Source of the DNA: Fulvimonas sp. R45
GTDB taxonomy: Bacteria; Pseudomonadota; Gammaproteobacteria; Xanthomonadales; Rhodanobacteraceae
DNA length: 64,000 nucleotides
Direction of reading: 5' to 3'
Assembly: GCF_030504985.1 (NCBI RefSeq)
Contig: NZ_JASERU010000009.1
Location: forward strand, 1 to 64,000
Shown here piece by piece: positions 1 through 8,206 of the stretch. The translations under genes were made by a program, and so were the position numbers. Positions within the stretch are counted from its first letter, which is position 1. Each line of letters starts with the position of its first letter. Under the pieces are notes generated by a model, which was given only the letters and a program-made list of their open reading frames with translations, searched no databases and was not told the origin of the DNA.

Positions 1-96
1 GCCAAGGCATCGGCCGCCTCCTCCGAACTGACCGATGCAAAGTCTGGATGTGTCCACCATGTCCCCGAACACCTGTCCACCATGTGTCCGGGCTAA
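1..96. other. Possible end of an insertion sequence or truncated gene
   Basis: The first frame is open from base 1 to a TAA at 94-96 and could be the last 31 codons of a gene that starts outside the window, but the peptide is not recognisable. A 12-bp direct repeat TGTCCACCATGT occurs at 51-62 and again at 74-85. Such short tandem boxes are common at the ends of integrase-type insertion sequences, so this could be an IS terminus. The assignment is weak without the upstream sequence. Confidence 0.25.
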
Positions 97-294
97 ACAC
101 CCTGCAAGCAGGGGAGAGAGAAAGGCTCGGGCGGCGTTTTCGTTTGCCCCTCCCCCTGCATGCAGGGGGAGGTTGGGAGGGGGTCCAACCTCACGGCAAG
201 CCCGCCTACCCCTCCCCGACCCTCCCCTGCAAGCAGGGGAGGGGGAAAGCCCGGATGGCGCTTTCGTTCGCCCCCCTGCAAACACAGGGGAAGG
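97..294. repeat. GC-rich palindromic intergenic repeat cluster (family A)
   Basis: The core (147-244) has a left arm built on CCCCTGCATGCAGGGGGAGG and a right arm with the same motif in inverse order, separated by a short spacer, so the unit can fold into a large cruciform. Degenerate half-units flank it at 99-120 and 270-294, and the stretches 119-149 and 245-274 are a diverged direct repeat. The same architecture recurs at 35031-35122 and 59603-59700. No gene is supported here. Confidence 0.75.
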
Positions 295-296
295 AG

Positions 297-908
297 TCAA
301 GAATCGCCGCCCCGTCCGCTTGCGGCATGCTCCGCGATCCACGCCCGCGCGAATGCCTGCAGCTGCGGAAAGAACGCCTCGAAATGCCCCTGCAGCGGCG
401 CGTCCAGCCCGGCCAGCAGCGGCAGCATCCGGTCCAGCGGATTGTCCCGTCGCAGCCGCCCGGCGATGCCCTGCAGCGCCCGCCCGATCTCCTCGCGCCG
501 CGCATAGCCCGCCGGCAGGTCGTGCGCGTCCATGTAGGCGCGGAAGCGGCGCAGCGCCGGTGGCAGCAGCGCGTCGTGGCGCCACAGCAGCCTGCGCGCA
601 GCGTCCGAGAATTCCGCCAGCGGCTCCGCGCTCCAGCGTGCGAAGTCGCGCGCCAGGCAGTGGTCGAACCAGAGATCCAGCGCGATGCCGGCGTAGCGCC
701 GGTACGGCGGGGCGAACAGCGCCCGCGCCGCCGCCACTTCTGGATGGGTGTCGGTATGCACGTCGATGGCGCGATGCAGGCGGATGCCCTGCGCCATACG
801 CGCCGGCAGCGCCGGGTCCGGTGCGCCGTGCACGAAATCGCCGAGCAGGCCGCCCAGGCGCAGCGCCTCGTCGTCGCCGGCCAGCAGCAGGTGCGCCAGG
901 TGGTTCAC
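297..908 (-). CDS. acpH: Acyl carrier protein phosphodiesterase-like protein (DUF479/AcpH)
   Basis: A 203-residue protein matching the AcpH family (E. coli AcpH is 193 residues), which removes the 4'-phosphopantetheine group from holo-ACP in the cytoplasm. The N-terminus (VNHLAHLLLAGDDEALRLGG, then LGDFVHG) is the characteristic family start. Conserved acidic and histidine residues follow: HRAIDVHTDTHPEV near 45-60 and DLWFDHCLARDF near 80-90. The GTG at 906-908 was chosen because the homology begins exactly there, although the frame stays open far upstream. The gene is divergent from the hydrolase at 969, with 60 bp between them. The family is clear; the true substrate in this organism is inferred. 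Confidence 0.85.
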   Translation of the reverse strand: MNHLAHLLLAGDDEALRLGGLLGDFVHGAPDPALPARMAQGIRLHRAIDVHTDTHPEVAAARALFAPPYRRYAGIALDLWFDHCLARDFARWSAEPLAEFSDAARRLLWRHDALLPPALRRFRAYMDAHDLPAGYARREEIGRALQGIAGRLRRDNPLDRMLPLLAGLDAPLQGHFEAFFPQLQAFARAWIAEHAASGRGGDS

Positions 909-968
909 CGGCGCCTGCCCGCGCGCCGTCCGGGGCGGCCGGCGGCGCCGGCGGTTATCATCTTCGGC

Positions 969-1658
969 ATGAATCCCACCGCGCTTCCCGACGACCCCGC
1001 CCGCTTTCCCGACCAGGCCGCCAGCTTCGCGCTCGCCGGCCCGGCCGGCAAGCTGGAGACCCTGACCGACCTGGCCGAGCGCCCCGGCGCGCGCGCCGGC
1101 ACCGCGGTGATCTGCCATCCCAACCCGGTGCAGGGCGGCACCATGCGCAACAAGGTGGTGACCATGCTGGAGCGCAGCCTGCGCGAGTCCGGCCTGGACA
1201 CGGTGCGCTTCAACTTCCGCGGCACCGGCGAATCGGAAGGCGGCTACGACAACGGCAACGGCGAGAGCGACGACCTCGCCGCGGTGGTCGCCTGGCTGCG
1301 CCGGGTGCGTCCCGGCGACGCGCTGTGGCTGGCCGGCTTCTCGTTCGGCAGCTACGTGACCATCCGCAACGCCACGAAGCTCGGCGCGCGCGCCCTGGTC
1401 AGCATCGCGCCGCCGGTGGGGCGCTGGGAAGTGGCCACCGACGTGCTGCCCGACTGCCCCTGGCTGGTGGTGATGGGCGAGGCCGACGAGGTGGTGGAGC
1501 CGCAGGCGGTGTTCGACTGGATCGACGACATGGAGCACCCGCCCGAACTGGTGCGCATGCCCGAGACCGGACACTTCTTCCACCGCCGTCTGATGGACCT
1601 GCGCGGCGCGGTGAAGCACGCCATCCGCGACTGGCTGCCGCCGGAACGCGCCGCGTAG
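969..1658 (+). CDS. Alpha/beta hydrolase
   Basis: A 229-residue soluble alpha/beta-hydrolase of the small dienelactone-hydrolase/KANL3-like group. An oxyanion-type HPNPVQGGTM motif lies near residues 55-64. The nucleophile elbow GFSFGSY (GxSxG) is near 123-129, an Asp loop (GEADEVVEP) follows near 175, and the catalytic His lies in ETGHFFHRR near 200. This gives a complete Ser-Asp-His set. There is no signal peptide. It reads away from acpH and lies 63 bp ahead of zapE, possibly in the same transcript. The substrate is unknown; xanthomonads often annotate such genes as esterase or CocE/NonD-type hydrolase. Confidence 0.8.
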   Translation: MNPTALPDDPARFPDQAASFALAGPAGKLETLTDLAERPGARAGTAVICHPNPVQGGTMRNKVVTMLERSLRESGLDTVRFNFRGTGESEGGYDNGNGESDDLAAVVAWLRRVRPGDALWLAGFSFGSYVTIRNATKLGARALVSIAPPVGRWEVATDVLPDCPWLVVMGEADEVVEPQAVFDWIDDMEHPPELVRMPETGHFFHRRLMDLRGAVKHAIRDWLPPERAA

Positions 1659-1721
1659 CGGCCGCCCGCCCCTGTCCGCCGGCCCGCGCACGGGCCGTCC
1701 GCCCCGCCCTGCCGTCGCCCG

Positions 1722-2840
1722 ATGACCGATCCCGTCCTGCTCACTCCCTCCACCCGCTACCACGAAGGCGTGGCCGCGCACCGCTGGCAATCCGACCCGG
1801 CCCAGCTCGCCGTGCTGCCCGAGCTCGACCGGCTGCACGCCGCGCTGTGCGCCGCGCCGGCCGCCGGCAACGGCCTGTTCGGCCGGTTGAAGTCGCTGCT
1901 CGGCACCGAGGAACGCGAGTCCGTGCCCGGCCTGTACCTGTGGGGCAGCGTGGGCCGCGGCAAGACCTTCCTGATGGACCTGTTCGCCGCCAGCCTGCCG
2001 CACGGCGTGGCGCTGCGCCGGCATTTCCACCGCTTCATGGGCGAGGTGCACGGGCGCCTGCGCGAACTGGGCGAACGGCAGGACCCGCTGGTCGAGGTGG
2101 CCGCCGGCCTCGCCCAGCGCTGCCGGGTGCTGTGCCTGGACGAATTCCTGGTCGAGGACATCGGCGACGCGATGATCCTGGCCCACCTGCTGGATGCGCT
2201 GTTCGCCCGTGGCGTGGCCCTGGTCACCACCTCCAACACCGCGCCGGCGAACCTGTACAAGGACGGCCTGCAGCGCGCGCGCTTCCTGCCCGCCATCGCG
2301 GCGCTCGAGCGGCACTGCCACGTGGTGGAGATGGCCAGCCCGCGCGACTGGCGCCTGCGCGCGCTGGCCCAGGCGCCGGTCTACCACACGCCGCCCGGCG
2401 CCGAGGCGGAACGCGCGCTGGCGCGCATCTTCGACGGCCAGGCGCACGGCGAGGCGCGCGAAGGCGGCAGCATCACGGTGAACGACCGCGCCATCCCGCT
2501 GCGCCGGCGCGCTAAGGACGTGCTGTGGTTCGACTTCGCCGCGCTGTGCGAAGGCCCGCGCTCGGTGGCCGACTACATCGCGCTGGCGAAGGCCGTGCCG
2601 ACCGTGATCGTGTCCAACGTGCCGCAGTTCAACGCCTACGGCGAGGACGCGGCCAAGCGCTTCGTGCAGCTGGTGGACGAGTTCTACGACCGCCACGTGA
2701 AGCTGGTGCTGTCCGCCGCCGCGCCGATCACCGAGCTGTACGACGGCGAGCGCCACCGCGCCGAGTTCGGTCGCACCGAGTCGCGCCTGATCGAGATGCA
2801 GAGCGAGGCCTACCTGGCCCTGCCGCACCGCCCCGGCTGA
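1722..2840 (+). CDS. zapE: Cell division ATPase ZapE (AFG1 family)
   Basis: A 372-residue AFG1/ZapE P-loop ATPase, the usual family length. In E. coli ZapE associates with the Z-ring and affects FtsZ bundling, and the mitochondrial Afg1/LACE1 proteins are homologous. Visible motifs are Walker A GSVGRGKT at residues 75-82, Walker B VLCLDEF near 140 followed by the family-typical LVEDIGDAMIL, the sensor-like TTSNTAPANLYKDGLQ near 170, and the late AKAVPTVIVSNVPQFNAY motif. The start ATG follows the upstream hydrolase after 63 bp. Assignment is by family-wide motif order. Confidence 0.93.
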   Translation: MTDPVLLTPSTRYHEGVAAHRWQSDPAQLAVLPELDRLHAALCAAPAAGNGLFGRLKSLLGTEERESVPGLYLWGSVGRGKTFLMDLFAASLPHGVALRRHFHRFMGEVHGRLRELGERQDPLVEVAAGLAQRCRVLCLDEFLVEDIGDAMILAHLLDALFARGVALVTTSNTAPANLYKDGLQRARFLPAIAALERHCHVVEMASPRDWRLRALAQAPVYHTPPGAEAERALARIFDGQAHGEAREGGSITVNDRAIPLRRRAKDVLWFDFAALCEGPRSVADYIALAKAVPTVIVSNVPQFNAYGEDAAKRFVQLVDEFYDRHVKLVLSAAAPITELYDGERHRAEFGRTESRLIEMQSEAYLALPHRPG

Positions 2841-2922
2841 ACCGGCGCGGCGCGCGTTGCGGCCGCGCCCCCGCCGCAGTAGCCTGCCGGCGAGGTCGCG
2901 CCGTTCCGCAGGGGGATTCGCG

Positions 2923-4740
2923 ATGGACACCATACCGGGGACCGCCCCGGGTCCGCTGCCGGATGCAGGCCGGTCCGCCGCCCAGGGCGCGGAGCCGGCC
3001 AGTGGCCAGGCCGTGCCCGGATTCGACGCGGTGGCGCGCTTCGCCTCGCATGCGCTGGACGTGCCGCTGGTGGCCCTGGTGCTGGTCGACGGCAGCGCCT
3101 ACTGGTACCTCGCTGCCGCTTCCGGCCACCTGCCCGCCGGCGGCGCGCCGGCGCCGGCCTGCCTCGCCGCGGCACGCGGCGGCGAGCCCACGCTCACGCT
3201 CGACACCCACGACGATCCGCGCTTCCTGCCGCCCGCCGCGACGGACGAACCGGTCGCGCCGGTCCGCTTCTTCGCCAGCGAGCCGGTGTTCGCGCTCGAC
3301 GGCCGGCTGCTCGGCGCGCTCTGCGCGATGGACCACAAGCCGCGCGCCGTGCTGGACGAGGTGCAGCGCGACGCGCTGCGCGACGCCGCCGCGCTCACCG
3401 CCAACGGCGTGGCGCTGCGCGCCTACCTCGGCCGCATCGACCCCACCACCCGGCTGCCGCACCGCGGCGCCTTCTTCGCCGACCTCGGCGCCCACCTGCG
3501 CACCGACGCGGACACCGTGTGGCTGGCCGCGATCGAAGTGGCGCCGGTGGCACGCTTCCACGCCTTCATGCGCGCCATGGGCCATGCCTACGCCGACGCG
3601 CTGATGCGTGCGGTGGCCGCGCGCGTGCAGGCCTGGGCGGGCACGGACATCCAGCTCTACCAGGTCGGCGCCTCCCGGCTGGCGGCGATGCTGCCCGAGC
3701 CGCACGAGAGCCTGCCCGCCGACCGCCTCGACGACCTGGTGGCGTTGCTGCGCGCGCCGGTGGACTGCCTCGGCATCCCGCTCACCCTGCAGCCCGGCGT
3801 GGGCCTGCTGCGGGTGGCGGCGCACGAGCTGCGCGGCGGCGACCCGCTGCGGCTGGTGATGAGCGCCTCGCACGCGGCGCAGGACAGTTCCCGCGGCTGG
3901 GCGGTGTACGAGCGCACGCAGGACGAGCGCCACCGGCAGGAATTCTTCCTGGTCACCGAGCTGGCCGCCGCGCTCACCGAACGCGCCGAGCTGGAGCTGT
4001 ACTACCAGCCGCGGGTGGCGCTGGACAGCGGCCGCTGCGTGGCGCTGGAAGCGCTGGCGCGCTGGCGCCACCCCACCGTGGGCGAGGTGCTGCCCAGCGT
4101 GTTCGTGGCGCTGGCCGAGCAGGCCGGGCTGATGCGTGCGCTGACCGACTGGGTGCTGGACCACGGCCTGGCCCAGCTGGCCGCGTGGCGGCGCGAGGGG
4201 CTGGACGTGAAGCTGTCGCTCAACGTCTCCAGCGCCGACCTCGACGCCACCCTGGCGCCGCGGCTGCAGGCGGCCGCGACGCGGCACGGCGTGCAGCCGT
4301 CGATGGTCGAGCTGGAATTCACCGAGAGCACGCTGATGCGCCACTGCGACGCCACCCGCCGCTACCTGGCCGAACTCCGCGAGCTGGGCGCCGGCGTGGC
4401 GATCGACGACTTCGGCATCGGCTACAGCAACCTCGCCGCGCTGCGCCAGATGCCGGCCGGCAGCCTGAAGATCGACCAGTCGCTGGTGCGCGGCATGGAC
4501 GCGCGGCCGCATGACGCCACCATCGTGCGCTCGGTGGCCGCGCTGGCGCACGAGCTGGGCTTCCGGGTGGTGATCGAGGGCGTGGAAAGCGCCCGCATCT
4601 ACGCCGCGGTGCAGGGCATGGCCTGCGACGAGGCGCAGGGCTACCACATCTCGCGCCCGCTGCCGGCGGCGCTGGTGGTGGGCTGGCTGCGCCTGCACGC
4701 CACCCCGCCCGCGCCGCGGGACGACGCCCGGCCCGGCTGA
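2923..4740 (+). CDS. Cyclic-di-GMP phosphodiesterase: GAF-like, degenerate GGDEF and EAL domains
   Basis: A 605-residue protein. Residues ~20-165 resemble a GAF sensor (vpLVALVLVDGSAYWY, then FFASEPVFALDGRLLGALCAMD). Residues ~170-330 have a GGDEF fold (RLPHRGAFFADL), but the position expected to carry GGDEF reads VGASRLAAML, so no cyclase activity is predicted. The EAL domain (~345-590) keeps EALAR, the metal and substrate ligands in LSLNVSS and ELEFTES, the DDFGIGYSN loop, LKIDQS and VIEGVES. It therefore looks like an active cytosolic phosphodiesterase with a sensory N-terminus. There is no transmembrane segment. ATG 2923 was chosen; the frame is open to 2857 but homology begins later. Confidence 0.88.
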   Translation: MDTIPGTAPGPLPDAGRSAAQGAEPASGQAVPGFDAVARFASHALDVPLVALVLVDGSAYWYLAAASGHLPAGGAPAPACLAAARGGEPTLTLDTHDDPRFLPPAATDEPVAPVRFFASEPVFALDGRLLGALCAMDHKPRAVLDEVQRDALRDAAALTANGVALRAYLGRIDPTTRLPHRGAFFADLGAHLRTDADTVWLAAIEVAPVARFHAFMRAMGHAYADALMRAVAARVQAWAGTDIQLYQVGASRLAAMLPEPHESLPADRLDDLVALLRAPVDCLGIPLTLQPGVGLLRVAAHELRGGDPLRLVMSASHAAQDSSRGWAVYERTQDERHRQEFFLVTELAAALTERAELELYYQPRVALDSGRCVALEALARWRHPTVGEVLPSVFVALAEQAGLMRALTDWVLDHGLAQLAAWRREGLDVKLSLNVSSADLDATLAPRLQAAATRHGVQPSMVELEFTESTLMRHCDATRRYLAELRELGAGVAIDDFGIGYSNLAALRQMPAGSLKIDQSLVRGMDARPHDATIVRSVAALAHELGFRVVIEGVESARIYAAVQGMACDEAQGYHISRPLPAALVVGWLRLHATPPAPRDDARPG

Positions 4741-4813
4741 ACCCTCCATCCGGCGGGGCGTTGCGCCGGCACCGCCGCAGGGCCTACCGTGCCCCCGAGC
4801 CACGGAGCCGCGC

Positions 4814-5194
4814 ATGATCCCGATCCTCGCCCTTGCCCTCGCCCTCGGCGCCGCCCGGCCCGACGCCGGCTTCGCCGCCCGCGTGACCCGGGCCAAGCTG
4901 GCCGAGGCCGCGCCGGAGGGCGGCGCCTACCAGAAGGCGCTATGGCGGAAGATCGGCGACCCCACCACCGATGCCTACCGCGGCTGCCTGGCCAGCAACG
5001 CCCCGGCGGACAAGCGCCCGTTCACCCTGGTCGCCGACGTCGGCCGCGACGGCCACCCCGCCCGCATCGCGGTGATGCCGGCCACCCCGGTGGCCGCCTG
5101 CATGGCTGGCCAGTTCGCGCGCTGGACGCTGCCGCCACCCCCCACGCAGCCGGCACCCTACCCGGTCGAGATCGATTTCAGCGTGACGCCCTGA
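4814..5194 (+). CDS. Hypothetical secreted protein
   Basis: A 126-residue protein with a short hydrophobic N-terminus (MIPILALALALGAA) that looks like a signal peptide. The mature part contains two cysteines that could pair: one in YRGCLASNAP near residue 59 and one in AACMAGQFARW near 97. The tail is proline-rich and ends in IDFSVTP. Overall it resembles small xanthomonad periplasmic proteins of unknown role with a TonB-C-like ending, but I do not recognise a named family. It lies between the EAL protein and the nrd control region, transcribed in the same direction as both. Confidence 0.6.
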   Translation: MIPILALALALGAARPDAGFAARVTRAKLAEAAPEGGAYQKALWRKIGDPTTDAYRGCLASNAPADKRPFTLVADVGRDGHPARIAVMPATPVAACMAGQFARWTLPPPPTQPAPYPVEIDFSVTP

Positions 5195-5224
5195 CAGGCC
5201 AGCAACGACGCGGCCTGGCCGCAC

Positions 5225-5245
5225 TTATCCACGACCTTATGCACA
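5225..5245 (+). promoter_or_regulatory. Two DnaA boxes upstream of nrdA
   Basis: TTATCCACG (5225-5233, 8/9 to the R-box consensus) and TTATGCACA (5237-5245, a perfect TTATNCACA) lie in the same orientation 12 bp apart. E. coli nrdAB is known to be DnaA-controlled through two upstream boxes, so the location directly above the nrdA promoter fits conserved coupling of dNTP synthesis to replication initiation. Confidence 0.65.
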
Positions 5246-5288
5246 ACCTGTTGGGTTGACCGTGCCTGGTCATCCCGATATGTTGTGC
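5241..5288 (+). promoter_or_regulatory. Candidate NrdR box pair
   Basis: Two imperfect 16-bp palindromic boxes occur at 5241-5256 (GCACAACCTGTTGGGT) and 5273-5288 (TCCCGATATGTTGTGC). They match the ACACWATATMTWGTGT-type NrdR consensus at roughly 10 and 11 of 16 positions. Their start-to-start distance is 32 bp, about three helical turns, which is the hallmark of NrdR sites. They flank and overlap the predicted nrdA promoter, as expected for repression by the ATP/dATP-sensing NrdR. Each box alone is weak; the spacing and position make the case. Confidence 0.5.
5256..5284 (+). promoter_or_regulatory. Predicted sigma70 promoter of nrdA
   Basis: A -35 TTGACC (5256-5261) and a -10 TATGTT (5279-5284) are separated by 17 bp. 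Transcription would start near 5291, exactly where the cobalamin aptamer begins. The -10 lies inside the second NrdR-like box. Confidence 0.6.
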
Positions 5289-5478
5289 CCGTCGGTGCCC
5301 TGCCAGACGCGATCGTCGGCTGGGCTGAAAAGGGAATCCGGTGCGAATCCGGAACTGCCCCGCAGCGGTAAGCGGAAACGAACGCCTTGAGATCGCACTG
5401 GCTCGCAGCGGCCGGGAAGCGAAGGCAAGTAGGCGGGTCGCAAGGCCCCGGTCCGCGAGTCCGAAGACCTGCCGACAC
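5289..5478 (+). ncRNA. Cobalamin (AdoCbl) riboswitch
   Basis: All strongly conserved parts of a cobalamin aptamer appear in order: the opening GGTGCC (5294-5299), CTGAAAAGGGAATCCGGTGC (5323-5342), the core ACTGCCCCGCAGCGGTAAG (5353-5371), and the closing GAGTCCGAAGACCTGCC near 5457-5473. It is immediately followed by an 8-bp-stem hairpin (GGCATGGC-GGAG-GCCATGCC, 5479-5498). No U-tract terminator was seen, so the switch may act on translation or through Rho. It lies 160 nt ahead of nrdA. In other bacteria (e.g. Streptomyces) such a switch turns off class Ia RNR when a B12-dependent class II enzyme can work. Confidence 0.93.
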
Positions 5479-5640
5479 GGCATGGCGGAGGCCATGCCGA
5501 GTGGTGACGGCTTCCGCGGGGAGGCGCGTCGGACCGTCGGGCGCCCTGCCGCCCGATGGCGCGACCGTCCGCGAGCAACCGCCACTTCAGCCCTGCGCGC
5601 GGGAGCAGGCGGTTGATCACTTTCGGTTGGAGTCACCGAC

Positions 5641-8193
5641 ATGCAGCCTCTCGATACCGCCACCCGCGAGCGCCCCGGCGCCCGCGTGGAGTCGTCCGCG
5701 TTTGCCGCCGGGGCCATCGAGGCCACGGCACCCACCAGCGAAGCCCCGATGCCCGTCCTGCAAGAACCGCGCCCAGCCGCACCCGCCGAACCCTTCGCCC
5801 TCACCCCGCCGCACAACCCCGGCCAGATGCGCGTGACCAAGCGCAACGGCGGCCAGGAAACGGTGGACGTCAACAAGATCGTGCGTGCGGTGACCCGCAG
5901 CGCCGACGGCCTGCACGCGGTGGACCCGCTGCGCGTGGCGCTGAAGACCATCGGCGGTCTGTACGACGGCGCCACCACGCAGGAGCTGGACCAGCTCTCG
6001 ATCCGCACCGCCGCCGCGCTCACCGCCGAGGAGCCCGAGTACGGCCAGCTCGCCGCGCGCCTGCTCGGCGCCTACATCGACAAGGAGGTGAGCGGGCAGG
6101 AGATCCAGAGCTTCTCGCAGTCGATCGCGCGCGGCGCGGAACTGGGCATCCTCAACGAGCGCCTGCGCGACTTCGTGGCCGCCAACGCGCGCAAGCTCAA
6201 CGACGCGATCGACCCGCTGGCGACCCGCCGCTTCGAGTACTTCGGCCTGCGCACGGTGTACGACCGCTACCTGCTGCGCCACCCGCAGCAGCGTTTCGTG
6301 ACCGAGACGCCGCAGTACTTCTTCATGCGCATCGCCTGCGCGCTGGGCGGCAACGAGATCGGCGAGACGCTGGAGCTGTACCGGCTACTGTCCTCGCTGG
6401 AATACATCGCCAGCTCGCCCACCCTGTTCAACGCCGGCACCGCGCACGAGCAGCTGTCGTCGTGCTTTCTGCTCGACTCGCCCACCGACTCGCTGGAGTC
6501 GATCTACGACAAGTACGCCGACGTGGCGAAGCTCAGCAAGTTCGCCGGCGGCATCGGCCTGGCCTACTCGCGCGTGCGTTCGCGCGGCTCGCTGATCCGC
6601 GGCACCAACGGCCACTCCAACGGCCTGGTGCCGTGGCTGAAGACGCTGGACGCCTCGGTCGCCGCAGTGAACCAGGGCGGCAAGCGCAAGGGCGCCGCCT
6701 GTGTGTACCTGGAACCGTGGCACGCCGACATCGAGGAATTCCTGGAGCTGCGCGACAACACCGGCGACGAGGCGCGCCGCACGCACAACCTCAACCTCGC
6801 CAACTGGATTCCCGACGAATTCATGCGCCGCGTGGAGACCGACGGCGAGTGGTCGCTGTTCGATCCCAAGGTGGTGCCGCACTTCGTGGACAGCTGGGGC
6901 GAGGCCTTCGAGCAGGCCTACCGCGAGGCGGAAGCCGCCGGCCTGGCCGTGAAGAAGGTGAAGGCGCGCGAGCTGTACGCGCGCATGCTGCGCACGCTGG
7001 CGCAGACCGGCAACGGCTGGATGACCTTCAAGGACCGCTGCAACGCCACCAGCAACCAGACCGCGCAGGCGCAGAACGTCATCCACCTGTCCAACCTGTG
7101 CACCGAGATCCTGGAAGTGACCTCGGCCGCCGAGACGGCGGTGTGCAACCTGGGCTCGATCAACCTGTCGCGGCACGTCGTCCCGAACGCCGACGGCAGC
7201 GTCGCGTTCGACTTCGACAAGCTCGCCGCCACCGTGCGCACCGCGGTGCGCCAGCTGGACCGCGTGATCGACCTCAACTTCTACCCGATCGACACCGCGC
7301 GCACCGCCAACATGAAGTGGCGCCCGGTGGGCCTGGGCGTGATGGGCCTGCAGGACGTGTTCTTCAAGCTGCGCCTGCCGTTCGACTCGGCCGAGGCGCT
7401 GGCGCTGTCCACGCGCATCGCCGAGGAGATCTACTTCCACGCGCTGTCGCAGTCGAACGCGCTGGCCGCGCAGCACGGCGCGCATCCCGGCTTCGCCGAG
7501 AGCCGCGCGGCGAACGGCGAGCTGCAGTTCGACTACTGGCCGAACGCCCGGCCACACGACGAGGCGCGCTGGGCCGCGTTGCGCGAGTCGATCAAGTCCA
7601 GCGGCCTGCGCAACTCGCTGCTGATCGCGATCGCGCCCACCGCCACCATCGCCTCGATCGCCGGCTGCTACGAATGCATCGAGCCGCAGGTGAGCAACCT
7701 GTTCAAGCGCGAGACGCTGTCCGGCGACTTCCTGGTGGTGAACCGCTACCTGGTCGAGGAACTGAAGACGCTGGGGCTGTGGACCAGCGAGATCCGCGAC
7801 GCGATCAAGCTGGCCGAAGGTTCGATCCAGGGCATCGCGGCGATCCCCGAGCGGCTGCGCCAGGTCTACCGCACCGTGTGGGAGCTGCCGCAGAAGGCGC
7901 TGATCGACCTCGCCGCCGCCCGCGGCGCCTGGATCGACCAGAGCCAGTCGCTGAACCTGTTCATGGAGAACCCGAACATCGGGCAGCTTTCATCGATGTA
8001 CATGTACGCGTGGAAGTCCGGCATCAAGACCACCTACTACCTGCGCTCGCGGCCGGCGACGAAGATCGCCAAGGCCACGGTGTCGGCGGGCAAGGCGGCC
8101 GTCGCGGACCAGGTCGGCATCGACCAGGGCCAGGCCACCGCCGCGGTGTTCTGCTCGCTGGAGAACCCCGAGTACTGCGAGGCCTGCCAGTAG
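5641..8193 (+). CDS. nrdA: Class Ia ribonucleoside-diphosphate reductase, alpha subunit
   Basis: An 850-residue catalytic subunit that reduces NDPs to dNDPs in the cytosol with NrdB. An ATP cone begins at ~62 (MRVTKRNGGQETVDV). Active-site residues can be placed: C275 (SSCFLLD) and C502 (AVCNLGS) as the redox pair, and N485/C487/E489 in NLCTE around the thiyl cysteine. Y799-Y800 lie on the radical path, and the C-terminal shuttle pair C846/C849 ends the protein in YCEACQ. It is longer than E. coli NrdA (761), mainly through a ~60-residue low-complexity Ala/Pro-rich N-terminal extension. An internal start at 5827 would remove it, but a GGAG-type site favours 5641. It is controlled by the riboswitch and upstream boxes. 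Confidence 0.97.
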   Translation: MQPLDTATRERPGARVESSAFAAGAIEATAPTSEAPMPVLQEPRPAAPAEPFALTPPHNPGQMRVTKRNGGQETVDVNKIVRAVTRSADGLHAVDPLRVALKTIGGLYDGATTQELDQLSIRTAAALTAEEPEYGQLAARLLGAYIDKEVSGQEIQSFSQSIARGAELGILNERLRDFVAANARKLNDAIDPLATRRFEYFGLRTVYDRYLLRHPQQRFVTETPQYFFMRIACALGGNEIGETLELYRLLSSLEYIASSPTLFNAGTAHEQLSSCFLLDSPTDSLESIYDKYADVAKLSKFAGGIGLAYSRVRSRGSLIRGTNGHSNGLVPWLKTLDASVAAVNQGGKRKGAACVYLEPWHADIEEFLELRDNTGDEARRTHNLNLANWIPDEFMRRVETDGEWSLFDPKVVPHFVDSWGEAFEQAYREAEAAGLAVKKVKARELYARMLRTLAQTGNGWMTFKDRCNATSNQTAQAQNVIHLSNLCTEILEVTSAAETAVCNLGSINLSRHVVPNADGSVAFDFDKLAATVRTAVRQLDRVIDLNFYPIDTARTANMKWRPVGLGVMGLQDVFFKLRLPFDSAEALALSTRIAEEIYFHALSQSNALAAQHGAHPGFAESRAANGELQFDYWPNARPHDEARWAALRESIKSSGLRNSLLIAIAPTATIASIAGCYECIEPQVSNLFKRETLSGDFLVVNRYLVEELKTLGLWTSEIRDAIKLAEGSIQGIAAIPERLRQVYRTVWELPQKALIDLAAARGAWIDQSQSLNLFMENPNIGQLSSMYMYAWKSGIKTTYYLRSRPATKIAKATVSAGKAAVADQVGIDQGQATAAVFCSLENPEYCEACQ

Positions 8194-8206
8194 CGGGACG
8201 CGCCCG

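Noticed and set aside
97-294. Possible CRISPR-like array of short repeats
   Set aside because: The repeats are palindromic, diverged and without regular unique spacers, and no cas genes are near.
3420-3920. Diguanylate cyclase activity for the EAL protein
   Set aside because: The position of the GGDEF signature is degenerate (VGASRLAAML), so only phosphodiesterase activity is supported.
2728-4896. A 722-residue minus-strand open frame opposite the EAL protein
   Set aside because: Arg/Ala/His-rich product with no domain, antisense to an EAL gene with all catalytic motifs.
5341-5616. Small open frames inside the nrdA leader
   Set aside because: They lie within the conserved cobalamin aptamer and its downstream hairpins, so the RNA structure explains the sequence.
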